From contig JAKRSF010000007.1 in NCBI GenBank assembly GCA_022402445.1, positions 1 through 64,000 of the forward strand: 64,000 nt of DNA, read 5' to 3'. Below, one piece after another: positions 34,842-43,945 of the stretch. A program made the position numbers and the translations under genes. Every line of letters begins with the position of its first letter. Positions within the stretch are counted from its first letter, which is position 1. The notes below the pieces were generated by a model that did not search any database, was not told the origin of the DNA, and saw only the letters and a program-made list of their open reading frames with translations. This DNA is from Cyanobacteriota bacterium. GTDB taxonomy: Bacteria > Cyanobacteriota > Cyanobacteriia > CACIAM-69d.

Positions 34842-36224
34842 ATGGTGGCTGGGAGTCGGGCGATCGCGCCGTTGCGGTGGGGGGAGTTGGCTCGGGTGAC
34901 AGGGGGGGTGCCGTTGGGCTGGTCCCTGGTGCGGGAGGGCGATCGCGCGATCGCGGGCATCACGACGGATTCGCGGCAGGTGCGGGCGGGGGAGGCGTTT
35001 GTGGCCCTGCGGGGGGAGAATTTTGACGGCCACGGGTTTGTGGCGACGGCGCGAGATCGCGGGGCGGCGATCGCCCTGGTGGAGCGGCCGATTTTGGATG
35101 ATCACGAAAAACCGCTGTTGCCGCAGTTGGTGGTGAAGGATGCGCTGGCGGCCTATCAGGGGCTGGGGCGGGCGTGGCGATCGCGGTTTGAGATCCCGAT
35201 TGTGGCGATTACGGGGTCGGTGGGGAAGACGAGTACGAAGGAATGTTTGGCGGCGGTGCTGGGGACGGCGGGGGCGGTCCACAAGACGTTCGGCAATTTT
35301 AATAATGAGATTGGGGTGCCGAAGACGCTGCTGCAATTGGACGGCTCCCATGATTTTGCGGTGGTGGAGATGGCGATGCGCGGGCGCGGCCAGATTGCGG
35401 AGCTAGCGCGGATGGCGGTGCCGACGGTGGGGGTGATTACGAATGTGGGGACGGCCCATATTGGCTTGCTGGGGTCGGAGCAGGCGATCGCGGAGGCGAA
35501 GTGTGAACTGCTGGCGGAGCTGCCACCGGGGGCGATCGCGGTGCTCAATGGGGATGATGAGCGGCTGATGGCGACGGCGGCCCAGGTGTGGTCCGGCGAG
35601 ACGGTGACCTATGGCCTCAAGGGGGGCGATCTGCGGGGGGATTTGACGGGGGATGGGGCGATCGTGGTGGGGAATGAGCGGTTCCCGCTGCCGTTGCCCG
35701 GTCGGCACCATGCCCTGAATTTTTTGGCGGCGCTGGCGGTGGCGCAGGTGGTGGGGGTGCCCTGGGAGCCGTTGAAGGGGGGGATTGCGATCGCGTTGCC
35801 GGAGGGGCGATCGCGGCGGGTGCGGCTGCCGGAGGATATTGAGCTACTCGACGAGACCTATAATGCGGGCCTCGAATCGATGCTGGCGGCCCTGGATCTG
35901 TTGGCGGAAACGCCGGGGGGGCGGCGGCTGGCGGTCCTGGGTACGATGAAGGAGTTGGGCGATCGCGCGGCGGAGTTTCACAACCGGGTGGGGCAGCGGG
36001 CGCGGGAGTTGGCCCTCGATGGGCTACTGGTGATGGCGGATGAGCCGGTGGCGCGGGAGATGGCGACGGGGGCGGCGGGGATCCCCTGCGAATGTTTTGA
36101 CGATCACGAGGCCCTGACGGCGCGGATCAAGGAAATGCTGCGACCGGGCGATCGCTGGCTGTTCAAGGCGTCCCATTCCGTGGCGCTCGATCGCGTGGTC
36201 CAGGCGATCGCCTCGGAGGAGTAG
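34842..36224 (+). CDS. murF: UDP-N-acetylmuramoyl-tripeptide--D-alanyl-D-alanine ligase
   Basis: MurF adds D-Ala-D-Ala to the UDP-MurNAc-tripeptide in the last cytoplasmic step of peptidoglycan precursor synthesis. Start at ATG 34842, preceded by GGAGG (34831-34835). N-terminal UMP-binding domain: ITTDSRQVRAGEAFVALRGE. ATP site: VAITGSVGKTSTKE (122-135). Mur-ligase centre: KTFGNFNNEIGVPKTLL, VVEMAMRGRGQI, ITNVGTAHIGLLGS. C-terminal domain: LLDETYNAGLESMLAAL and LGTMKELG. 460 aa, a normal length. Its stop is only 3 nt from the stop of the convergent GTPase gene. Confidence 0.96.
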   Translation: MVAGSRAIAPLRWGELARVTGGVPLGWSLVREGDRAIAGITTDSRQVRAGEAFVALRGENFDGHGFVATARDRGAAIALVERPILDDHEKPLLPQLVVKDALAAYQGLGRAWRSRFEIPIVAITGSVGKTSTKECLAAVLGTAGAVHKTFGNFNNEIGVPKTLLQLDGSHDFAVVEMAMRGRGQIAELARMAVPTVGVITNVGTAHIGLLGSEQAIAEAKCELLAELPPGAIAVLNGDDERLMATAAQVWSGETVTYGLKGGDLRGDLTGDGAIVVGNERFPLPLPGRHHALNFLAALAVAQVVGVPWEPLKGGIAIALPEGRSRRVRLPEDIELLDETYNAGLESMLAALDLLAETPGGRRLAVLGTMKELGDRAAEFHNRVGQRARELALDGLLVMADEPVAREMATGAAGIPCECFDDHEALTARIKEMLRPGDRWLFKASHSVALDRVVQAIASEE

Positions 36225-36227
36225 GGG

Positions 36228-38249
36228 CTAGGCATCCTGGAGGCGATCGCGGTACCGGCGATGCAGTTCCTCTATGGATAGGCCCTCTAGCCAATATTCC
36301 AGGAGGGCATAGCCCAGGGCGCGGGCGTCGCGATCGGGGGGATGGCCCCCGGTGGTCACGATCGGCCAGAGGCGTTTTAGGTCGAAGGTGAGGGATTTTT
36401 CGCCGCTGATCCCGTCGATCGCGTCGGTTTCTGCGGATGCTTCGGTGTTTGAGGGTTCCTGGGCGATCGCGGTGAGGTCGGACGGGCGATCGCCCCGCAG
36501 AAAGTCAAACAGTTCATAGGCCAGTTGCAGCTTACCGATCACCACCGGCAACTGCTCCACGGGGATCTGCTCCGCCAGGACCGCCGCCAGGGACGCTTGG
36601 CCCGTGGTCATGATGGATAGAAAATGCAGGACCGGGCTCTTGAGCATGGCCGTGAGGCCCTGGGTGGTGGACATCTGGAACACATATTTGTCGATGATGC
36701 GGGCGGCGGCGATCGCGCGGCGGTCCAAACGGTTAAAGAAACGGGCCAAACGCACCTGTTTCGTCGGTTCCAGGTGATCCATCAGGGCGGCGGCCAGGTC
36801 ATCGAGCCCCCAACCCTCGCGCCCCGCCCCATCCGGCAGCACCACTGGCAACACTACCGCCGCGCGATCGCCCAGCACCTTCTGACGGTAGGCCACCGCC
36901 TCGCGGATATGTTGCTCCTTCGGGCGATCGCCCGTCCGCCACCCATAGGGGGGCCGCCATTCCCGCACGGGCCGCAGGCGATCGACCTGGGTAACCACCA
37001 CGATCGCGCGGCCGTCCGCCTCCCCCTGCTCCCGCCGCAGGCGCGCCACCCCATCGAGCAACTCCCCATCCATCGCCAGGGCCGGATCCGTCGCGGGGGT
37101 CACCAAAATCGTCAGATCCGCCGCGATCGCCGCCGCCAACACGCGATCGCGGAATTCCCCCTGATCGACCTGTTCATATCCCGGCGTATCCCACAGATTT
37201 AGGGTTTCCCCCGTCGGGGCGCGCCAGCGGTAGGGCCGCACCGCCGCCGTACTGGGCAGCACGTCCGTTTCCGCCAAATTTTCGTCAAACAGGCCATTAA
37301 TTAAACTGCTCTTGCCCGCCCCCGTGCGCCCGATCAGCAGCAAATTCACGGGCCGTTGCGCGATCGGTTCCGGCGGTTCCGCCCGCTCCAGCAGCGATCG
37401 CACCGTCGCCGTTTGGGATTGGGCCGGGACTGGGGGAGCCACCTGGAACGTCTCCGCCGGGAGGGTCGAGCCGCCATAGAGGGCGATCGCGCGGCGGCAG
37501 AGATTTTGTAGGGCCGCCTCCCGCAACAGTTGATTGAGATTCGCCAGGAGCTGCTGATTGGCGCGATCGCCCAGGGGTTGACTCAGGAACCGCGCCGCCG
37601 CCGCCGCCGGATTGAGCAGCCATTGGCCCCAACCCCACAGGCGCAACAGCTTGCGGGCCGTCGGTTCGAGCCGTTGATAAACCCCATAGGCCCGGTAGGC
37701 TTGCCCCACCGTCACCCGCCCCAGCACCGGCGACAGTTGCGCCATCCAGCGGTCCAAATCATCCACCGTCCCCCGCAGGAGGCCATAGGCTTGGGGCACA
37801 TAAATTTCCAGCAGCGGGTCCGGCACCTCCGGGTGATAGCTCCGGGCCACCCCCGCCACCAACGTCGTGCAGCGGCCCCAAAACTGATCCCAATTTTCCC
37901 AGAGGGGGCCATCCTGCCGCGCCTCCTCAATCACCTGGGCCAGCAGGGCGAGGGCTTGCCGTTCCGCTTCGGCGGCGGGGGGCGGCGCGGTTTGGGGGAA
38001 TGTTTTAGGCGCGCTAGAGGTTTCTGGCAGATCCAGATCCGCGATCGCGGCCTCCAAAGACGCCACCACGGGCCGGGTCCAGCGGCCCAGCAGCCAGCGC
38101 CAGCCCACCAACACCACCGCCACGATCGCCCAAATCCAACTGAGGCCCCAGGTGTGCAACTGCACCAGCGCGATGGAGATCAACGCCACCGCGATCGCGA
38201 TCGGCGGCAACGCCAACACCACCCACTGCCAGCGTTTGAGGGAAATCAT
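36228..38249 (-). CDS. Membrane-anchored GTPase (Era/YcjX-type G domain)
   Basis: Two N-terminal hydrophobic segments (about 10-30 and 36-56) anchor the protein. A helical region follows, and a dynamin/Era-like G domain begins near residue 300: G1 LLIGRTGAGKSSLINGLF, G3 NLWDTPGYEQ, and G4 as VVVTQVDRLRP (TQVD in place of NKxD). A switch region Thr (LPSTAAV) precedes G3. The C-terminal part includes a possible membrane-associating stretch (TAMLKSPVLHFLSIMTTGQA, SLAAVLAEQIPVEQLPVVIG). 673 aa. Similar GTPases are widespread in cyanobacteria with no settled role, perhaps in membrane organisation. It lies 36 nt after the glycosyltransferase gene on the same strand. Confidence 0.8.
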   Translation of the reverse strand: MISLKRWQWVVLALPPIAIAVALISIALVQLHTWGLSWIWAIVAVVLVGWRWLLGRWTRPVVASLEAAIADLDLPETSSAPKTFPQTAPPPAAEAERQALALLAQVIEEARQDGPLWENWDQFWGRCTTLVAGVARSYHPEVPDPLLEIYVPQAYGLLRGTVDDLDRWMAQLSPVLGRVTVGQAYRAYGVYQRLEPTARKLLRLWGWGQWLLNPAAAAARFLSQPLGDRANQQLLANLNQLLREAALQNLCRRAIALYGGSTLPAETFQVAPPVPAQSQTATVRSLLERAEPPEPIAQRPVNLLLIGRTGAGKSSLINGLFDENLAETDVLPSTAAVRPYRWRAPTGETLNLWDTPGYEQVDQGEFRDRVLAAAIAADLTILVTPATDPALAMDGELLDGVARLRREQGEADGRAIVVVTQVDRLRPVREWRPPYGWRTGDRPKEQHIREAVAYRQKVLGDRAAVVLPVVLPDGAGREGWGLDDLAAALMDHLEPTKQVRLARFFNRLDRRAIAAARIIDKYVFQMSTTQGLTAMLKSPVLHFLSIMTTGQASLAAVLAEQIPVEQLPVVIGKLQLAYELFDFLRGDRPSDLTAIAQEPSNTEASAETDAIDGISGEKSLTFDLKRLWPIVTTGGHPPDRDARALGYALLEYWLEGLSIEELHRRYRDRLQDA

Positions 38250-38285
38250 GATTTCGGCTCCATGGGGCTCCTGTGCAAACGCGCG

Positions 38286-40052
38286 TCAAAATTCCCGCGC
38301 CACCTCATTGCCATTTTGGACCGCCACTGGCCCAGACTCCGGCGGCGAGAGGGTTTCCGCGCGATCGCGCCCCAGCAACACCAGCCCCTCCGCCCGCCCC
38401 AGCTCCTGGGCCTCCACCAAATCCACCTCCCCGAGCCGCCCCACCGGCACCAGGGCAAACCCCATGGCCGAAGCGGTCCACAGTTCCCGCAACTCCTCCG
38501 GCCCTCGGGACACCACCTCACAATTGCAATAGAAATTCAGCGAAGGTCGCCCCACCGATCCGAGGCCATAGACCGTCGTCTTCGGCGGCACCGCCGTTTG
38601 CAGGAGCGCCGCCACCGGCTTCACGGCAAAATTTTCCCCCAACTCCCACACCCAGTAGCCCGACGCCATAAACACCGCCAAAGCAACATAGGTACCCCAG
38701 GCCAGCACCGGCAGCGACTGGCTATCGCGCTGGCCAAACAGCCACGCCGCCACCCCATAGCTGCCCCCCACCAGCCCCAGGGCCGTCACCACCGCCCAGT
38801 CCGCTTCCACGTCCATGACGGAAAAATAAATCCCCGCCCCCAAACTCGCCAGACTCATCGTTGCCAGCAGCACGGCGATCGCCTTCGGGAAAGGCACCTG
38901 GGACAGCCGGGGACGAATCGACAGGCCCAGGGCGCGATCGCCCTCCCACAGCACCGCCAGATAGCGCCCCGCCAGCAGGGCCAACGGCGGATAGAGCGGC
39001 AAAATGTACCAGGGCAATTTCGTGCCCATCAGGGAAATGGTCAGGCCATAGACCCCCACCCACACCAGGGCCAGCCGCGCCCAGGGCCACAGGCGATCGC
39101 GCCACGCCAGGGCCGCCCCCCCCGGCACAAACAGCAGCCACGGCCACGCATATTTCAACAGTTCCAGAACGTAGTACCAGGGGGGGCCGCCGCGATCGTT
39201 CTTCGCCGCCGCCACCCGCCCAAAGGACTGCACCCACAGGTTTTCCTGGAGGAATTCGGTGCCGTACTGCTGGGCCTGGAGCCCATACCACCCCCCAATC
39301 GGCAACAGGCCCAACAGCAGCCCCAGCCACAGGTACGGCGATCGCAGCAGCCGGGGCGTATCCCACAGCCAAAAGCCCAGAACGATCGCGGCGAACGGCA
39401 GCACCAAAATTCCCTTCGTCATGGCGATCGCCCCCAGGGCCAGCCCCGTCCCCAGCGCCCAGCGCACATTCCGCCGCGCCTTGAGGGCACAGAACGCCAC
39501 GGCGGTGGCAAAGCACAAAATCGCCCCATCCAGCATCGCCAGCCGCCCATGGCGCACCACCGGCAGCCAGGTCAAATACACCAGCGCGGACCAGACCGCG
39601 GGCGATCGCCGCCAAAACGCCTCCCGCGCGATCGCATAGACCAGCGGCACCGACAGGGCCGTCAGGAGCGCTCCCGGCAGCCGCGCCGCCATTTCATGCA
39701 CCCCAAAAACCCGATAGCTCGCCGCCATCGCCCAATGGACCAGGGGCGGCTTATTGAAATAGGGGCGACCATTGAGGGTCGGAAAAATCCAGCGCTCATC
39801 CTGGGGCGACGCCTCCACCATTTCCCGCGCCACCTGGGCGGCGATGCCCTCATCCCAATCCCGCAGGGGCACCCGATCTAGGTTCAGGCCAAACAGCAGC
39901 AGGGCCATCGCCAGCAGCGTCGCCAGCCAGCGCCCGTCAATCCAGTGCGATCGCCGCCGCCAACGCCCCGACGCGCGATCGCGCCACCAGGTTCGGTCGG
40001 GGGTCGCCGCCGGGAGTTGCGGTTCATCGTGGCGCGGCGAACGATCAGACAT
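38286..40052 (-). CDS. ArnT-like membrane glycosyltransferase (GT83 family)
   Basis: Polytopic membrane transferase that uses a polyprenyl-phosphate-linked sugar donor. The first external loop carries the catalytic acidic motif LRDWDEGIAAQVAREM, followed by FPTLNGRPYFNKPPLVHWAM, the family signature of ArnT and PMT-like enzymes. About eleven to thirteen hydrophobic helices cover residues 45-480. A soluble periplasmic domain ends the protein. 588 aa. The acceptor could be a lipid A-like lipid, an exopolysaccharide or a protein; nothing in the sequence decides. The gene is divergent from the membrane protein at 40256, and the GTPase gene follows it by 36 nt. Confidence 0.88.
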   Translation of the reverse strand: MSDRSPRHDEPQLPAATPDRTWWRDRASGRWRRRSHWIDGRWLATLLAMALLLFGLNLDRVPLRDWDEGIAAQVAREMVEASPQDERWIFPTLNGRPYFNKPPLVHWAMAASYRVFGVHEMAARLPGALLTALSVPLVYAIAREAFWRRSPAVWSALVYLTWLPVVRHGRLAMLDGAILCFATAVAFCALKARRNVRWALGTGLALGAIAMTKGILVLPFAAIVLGFWLWDTPRLLRSPYLWLGLLLGLLPIGGWYGLQAQQYGTEFLQENLWVQSFGRVAAAKNDRGGPPWYYVLELLKYAWPWLLFVPGGAALAWRDRLWPWARLALVWVGVYGLTISLMGTKLPWYILPLYPPLALLAGRYLAVLWEGDRALGLSIRPRLSQVPFPKAIAVLLATMSLASLGAGIYFSVMDVEADWAVVTALGLVGGSYGVAAWLFGQRDSQSLPVLAWGTYVALAVFMASGYWVWELGENFAVKPVAALLQTAVPPKTTVYGLGSVGRPSLNFYCNCEVVSRGPEELRELWTASAMGFALVPVGRLGEVDLVEAQELGRAEGLVLLGRDRAETLSPPESGPVAVQNGNEVAREF

Positions 40053-40255
40053 AGACCTGGGGGGTGACGGAGGATCTACCGAGCCGGGAATGTTTGGACG
40101 GGCCTGGGGGAGCCTTCAACCGATGGGGGAGAAGCCTTTGGCGGGGATGACCCCACCCGCGATCGCCCCTATGGGTATCTTATACTTTGCCTGTACTTGG
40201 CCTGGGTCGGAGCCCCGCCCCGAGCGCGCCGGTCAATCACCAGGAGCCAGTCCCC

Positions 40256-41794
40256 ATGCAGCTTTCGCCCATTGTTGATATCGCCATCGGCCTGCTGTTC
40301 ATCTACCTGATTTTTAGTTTGCTGGCTTCGGAACTTCAGGAGATCCTGGCGACGCTGCTGCAATGGCGGGCGGTCCACCTCAAGCGGACGATTGAGCAAC
40401 TGTTGGCGGGCGGTGCGGGGGGCGATCGCGATGTGGGGGCCGATCCAAGGGTGGATCAACAGATTGCTGAGGTGCGCCAGTTGGCCGATCGCCTCTACGA
40501 AAATCCCATCGTCAGCACCCTCAACTACGAGGCGCGGGGACTGCTGGCGGGGATTTTTCGGAAGAGCTTCCGCGCGATCGCGGGCCTGTTCACCCTGGGG
40601 CGATCGCCCTTTGGCTCCAACAACACCAGCGGCCCGTCCTACATCCCCAGCAGCACCTTTTCCGATGCCCTGCTCTCGACGCTGCACCTGCCGGAGTTGG
40701 TGCATTTAGTGAGTACCAAGCGGCTCAAGCATTTCAAGGCGCAGCTTTTTGGCAGTGTCCACAAATCCCTCAGCGCCCACCTGGGTCAGGCCGCGATCGC
40801 GCAATTCATCGCCCGCTTTGAAGAACGGCTCACCCTGATCGTGGAGGACTACGAGGCGCAGAAATTCACCCTGGCGGCCACCCTCGGGCGAATGGATGCC
40901 CTCTTTGGCCGCTTCATTGAAGTGATCGAAAGCCGCACGGACTACGGCGAGGTGGAAGACCTCAAGGTGCTGCGCGGCGACCTGTTTGAGGATGGGGGCG
41001 AGTATGGGATTTTGTCCGCGTCCCTGCGGCCCAGCGTCGAGGAGGTGCTGTCGGCCCTGCGGACCAAGGGGGAAGCCTACCAGGAGCTATTAAACGCCCT
41101 GGCGGCCTTTGCAACCCCTGAGGATCCGACGCGCCAAACCCTGGAACGGGCGATCGCGAAGTTGCCCAATTCCGTCCAGGACAGTTTGCTGAGTTTGGCC
41201 CAGCGGGTGCGGCGCAAAACCACGGCGGTGCAGAACGATCTGATGGATTTCCAAATGGAGGTGGAAGCCTGGTACAACCGGGCCCAGGAGCGGGCGGCGG
41301 GGGTCTATCGTCGCAATGCGCGCGGCATTTCCCTGCTCATTGGCATCGCGATCGCGATCACCGTCAATGCCGACACGTTCCACATGATCCATAGCCTCAG
41401 TGCCGATCGGGTGCTGCGGGGGGCGATCGTCTCCGCCGCCGAGCAAACCGTCACCAACAATCCCCCGGCCCCCGGCCAACCCCTCGATGCGGATGCCCTG
41501 CGCCGCCAGGTGGATCCCCTCCTCGATGAACTGGGCCTACCGATCGGCTGGACGGGCGATCGCCTCCAAAAGCAACTGTACCCCGCCCCCTACTGCCCCC
41601 CCGCCGCCTCAGAAACCGCCGCCCCGGCGGACTGCCAACAGCCCAGCTTTGCCCTCTGGCTCTGGATCCGCGTCCGGGTTGTATTCGGCTGGATCGTGAC
41701 CGGCGTCGCCATTTCCATGGGGGCACCCTTCTGGTTTGACCTGCTCGGCAAAATCATGAAGGTCCGCAGCATCGGCAAAAAAACCGAATCGTAG
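40256..41794 (+). CDS. Conserved-looking membrane protein of unknown function
   Basis: Start at ATG 40256, preceded by AGGAG at 40242-40246. The N-terminus (residues 5-30) is a membrane helix running into an amphipathic segment (IVDIAIGLLFIYLIFSLLAS, ELQEILATLLQWRAVHL). A large, mainly helical soluble part follows (about 40-350), with Arg/Glu-rich coiled sequence (LSLAQRVRRKTTAVQNDLMD). Two more hydrophobic segments lie near residues 355-375 (ISLLIGIAIAITVNADTFHM) and 465-490 (VRVVFGWIVTGVAISMGAPF). Two Cys in the late loop between them could form a disulphide. 512 aa. Similar proteins with a short N-terminal helix and STxxR-type coils are seen in many bacteria, but I know of no function. Confidence 0.75.
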   Translation: MQLSPIVDIAIGLLFIYLIFSLLASELQEILATLLQWRAVHLKRTIEQLLAGGAGGDRDVGADPRVDQQIAEVRQLADRLYENPIVSTLNYEARGLLAGIFRKSFRAIAGLFTLGRSPFGSNNTSGPSYIPSSTFSDALLSTLHLPELVHLVSTKRLKHFKAQLFGSVHKSLSAHLGQAAIAQFIARFEERLTLIVEDYEAQKFTLAATLGRMDALFGRFIEVIESRTDYGEVEDLKVLRGDLFEDGGEYGILSASLRPSVEEVLSALRTKGEAYQELLNALAAFATPEDPTRQTLERAIAKLPNSVQDSLLSLAQRVRRKTTAVQNDLMDFQMEVEAWYNRAQERAAGVYRRNARGISLLIGIAIAITVNADTFHMIHSLSADRVLRGAIVSAAEQTVTNNPPAPGQPLDADALRRQVDPLLDELGLPIGWTGDRLQKQLYPAPYCPPAASETAAPADCQQPSFALWLWIRVRVVFGWIVTGVAISMGAPFWFDLLGKIMKVRSIGKKTES

Positions 41795-41908
41795 GGGGTG
41801 GGTCTGCCAAAGCGCCCCCGCGCGATCGCCCCAAAACCGCTCAACCGTTTGCATATCAAGGATCCTGGGGGCAGGGCAGAGGAGATCCGGTGCGGGGATG
41901 GGATGCCC

Positions 41909-43510
41909 CTAGCCGCCCGGTTTCACCTGAAAGAGGGGACAGCAGCCGGTGGGATCCACCTGCCGTTGGGCCAGGGGCGACTCGGGATTGCGGCAGTGGC
42001 GCTTGCGGTAATAGCGGCAGGTTTGGCAGCAGTTCAGTCCGGGCGGCACCCACTGACGCCCCTCCCGCTCGATTAATTCCTTCTGGGACAGGCCCCGGAT
42101 CGCCAGTTCATTCCCCTGCCAGCGCACCTCGATCGCGCCGGTTTCCGCCAGGGCCTGCCAGCGGCTGTTGTGGATGATGTCCTCGGGCAGGTGGAGGGTG
42201 ACGCCGTCGGCGGTTTTCACCAAATCCCCTTCGTAGCGATCGACCGGGGCGGCGGGCTGGATGAACACTTCGCCGATGGGCAATTCCAGGCGGCTGCCGT
42301 CCTTGGGGCAATGGAGCTGGTAGCGGCTGTTGAGTTCTTCGATGCCCGCGAGGTCCGCCAAATCCTCCCGCGCGCCGTGGACCAAAATGGCGTGCTGGGG
42401 CCGCAGGTTGTGGACCAGTTGCAGGGTGCCCAGGACGTCGCAATGTTCCGAGAGCATGTAGAACTCTAGGGGGGTGCCGCAGCGGACGGCCACCTCGAAG
42501 GCGCGATCGTTGAGGGATTCGGGGCCGGTGTCCGAGAGCAGGATTGACCATTCCCCCCGGTCAAAGTAGCGATCGAGGGGTTTTGTGTAGTCCGCCAGGA
42601 CAAGGCAGGGGCGATCGCCGGGGCGGCCATCCCGTTTGCTGTGGAGCCGTCGCACCCGTGGCAGCACCCGCTCATCCCAGAACAGGTTTTGGTGGCGGGC
42701 GAAATTCTGGACGGAACTGGGCAGTTCATCGACGATCGCCAAATAGGCATCACACCCCGCCGCGATCGCCTCATCCACCCAGATCGTAAAATCGCGCCCG
42801 GTGAAGTAATGGTGACTGCGCAGGAGCATGAGTAATTCCTGGCCCAGGCCCAGCATCGGCAAAGGCATCAGGACCGATCGCCCCGCCCCGAGCAGGTGGC
42901 GAATCCGTTCCGCCAGTTGATTTTCCTGGTTGCGGCGGCGGGGATGGCGGGCGGTGCCGTAGCCCCCTTCGAGGATCAGCACATCCGGCTGGAGCGATCG
43001 CACCTCCGCCAGGGGCAGCCCATCCACAAGCCGCTCCCCCGACAGGAAAAAGTCCCCCGTGTAGACCACCCGGTAGGTGCGGCCATTGGGGGCGCGGTAC
43101 ACAATCAACGCCAACGCCGCGCCGGGTAAATGGCCCGCCGGGAATAATTCGATCGTCAAACCCTCTGCCAGGGCGATCGCCTGCCGCCAGGGAATGCCCT
43201 GAAACCAACTGGCCGTCGGGGTCGGGACGCGATCGCGCCAGGCCAGGGGCAGCAATTTCGCCGTCACCTCACTGGCATAGATCGGCACCTCCGGGAAGGC
43301 TGATCGCAACGCCAGCAGCCCCGCCGCATGGTCACTGTGGGCATGGCTGCAAAAGACAAAATCCGCCGGTCGCCCACCGGACACCAGCAGGGGCGAAATG
43401 TCGCGCATTCCGCAGTCCAGCATCAGCCGGTAGGGGCCGATCTGCATCAGCAGGCACACCCCCTCATCCGCCGTGCCGACGCTATAGGGCAAGCAAGCTA
43501 GGTCGCTCAC
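41909..43510 (-). CDS. Beta-CASP metallo-beta-lactamase (RNase J/CPSF-like) with Cys-rich C-terminal tail
   Basis: The metallo-beta-lactamase core has the zinc ligands HAHSDH (56-61, FCSHAHSDHAAGLL), a later His (FPAGHLPGAALALIV), and the Asp of VVYTGDFFLSG. The beta-CASP region follows (SVLMPLPMLGLGQELLMLLR, the Glu-containing LSEHCD and HAILVHGARED). This architecture is typical of RNA-processing nucleases. The last ~45 residues are unusual: CCxxC (NCCQTCRYYRKRHC) and GCCPLF place six to seven cysteines together, fitting a zinc or iron-sulphur site. No signal peptide. 533 aa. Possible RNA endo- or exonuclease; substrate unknown. Confidence 0.88.
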   Translation of the reverse strand: MSDLACLPYSVGTADEGVCLLMQIGPYRLMLDCGMRDISPLLVSGGRPADFVFCSHAHSDHAAGLLALRSAFPEVPIYASEVTAKLLPLAWRDRVPTPTASWFQGIPWRQAIALAEGLTIELFPAGHLPGAALALIVYRAPNGRTYRVVYTGDFFLSGERLVDGLPLAEVRSLQPDVLILEGGYGTARHPRRRNQENQLAERIRHLLGAGRSVLMPLPMLGLGQELLMLLRSHHYFTGRDFTIWVDEAIAAGCDAYLAIVDELPSSVQNFARHQNLFWDERVLPRVRRLHSKRDGRPGDRPCLVLADYTKPLDRYFDRGEWSILLSDTGPESLNDRAFEVAVRCGTPLEFYMLSEHCDVLGTLQLVHNLRPQHAILVHGAREDLADLAGIEELNSRYQLHCPKDGSRLELPIGEVFIQPAAPVDRYEGDLVKTADGVTLHLPEDIIHNSRWQALAETGAIEVRWQGNELAIRGLSQKELIEREGRQWVPPGLNCCQTCRYYRKRHCRNPESPLAQRQVDPTGCCPLFQVKPGG

Positions 43511-43584
43511 GGCCGTCGCCTTCTCCCCTCTTGGACGTTCACTAACGCTTACCCCCAGCCCGCGATCGCGCCGCCGGGACGATG

Positions 43585-43707
43585 CTAATGGGCGGAGCCG
43601 TTGCCATGGTAGTCATCGGAGTCATAGAACCCGTTCTTGGTGCCGAAAAACAGGCAGGCCAGGGTGAAGACCACGGTGAGGGCGGGCAGAATGATTTTGA
43701 TATCCAC
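43585..43707 (-). CDS. 40-aa single-span membrane protein of thylakoid-subunit type
   Basis: GTG start at 43707 with AAGGAG 9 nt upstream (43722-43717). The product is MDIKIILPALTVVFTLACLF followed by FGTKNGFYDSDDYHGNGSAH. One membrane helix covers residues 4-22; a short polar C-terminal tail is rich in Gly, Asp, Tyr and His. The strong ribosome binding site and the conserved-looking tail make it a real gene. It resembles the very small single-helix subunits of photosynthetic complexes; NDH-1 subunit P is one candidate from memory, not from a comparison. It lies 75 nt after the beta-CASP gene start, upstream of it on the same strand. Confidence 0.7.
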   Translation of the reverse strand: MDIKIILPALTVVFTLACLFFGTKNGFYDSDDYHGNGSAH

Positions 43708-43945
43708 GGGCTCAAGCTCCTTGCCGCCGGGTTGGGGCAGTTGCAACGGACGGGGCGATCGCCCTGGGGTGGAGGGTTGCGGTGGCGCGATCGCCGCCAA
43801 AATTCCCTTCATCCTGGGCCGTTTCTCCCGCTACTGAGTCTAAACGGTGCCTCTGGAATTTGCATGGGCGGCGTAACACACTGAAGCGAAGGGCGCGATC
43901 GCGGGAGCTGCTGCGGGTGCGGGCGGTGCCGTACGTTGGCGGGTT

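Noticed and set aside
37530-39881. A 783-codon plus-strand frame
   Set aside because: It lies antisense to the GTPase and glycosyltransferase genes, both with clear motifs. Its product is His/Arg/Gln/Pro-rich low complexity, as expected for an antisense frame in high-GC HIP1 DNA.
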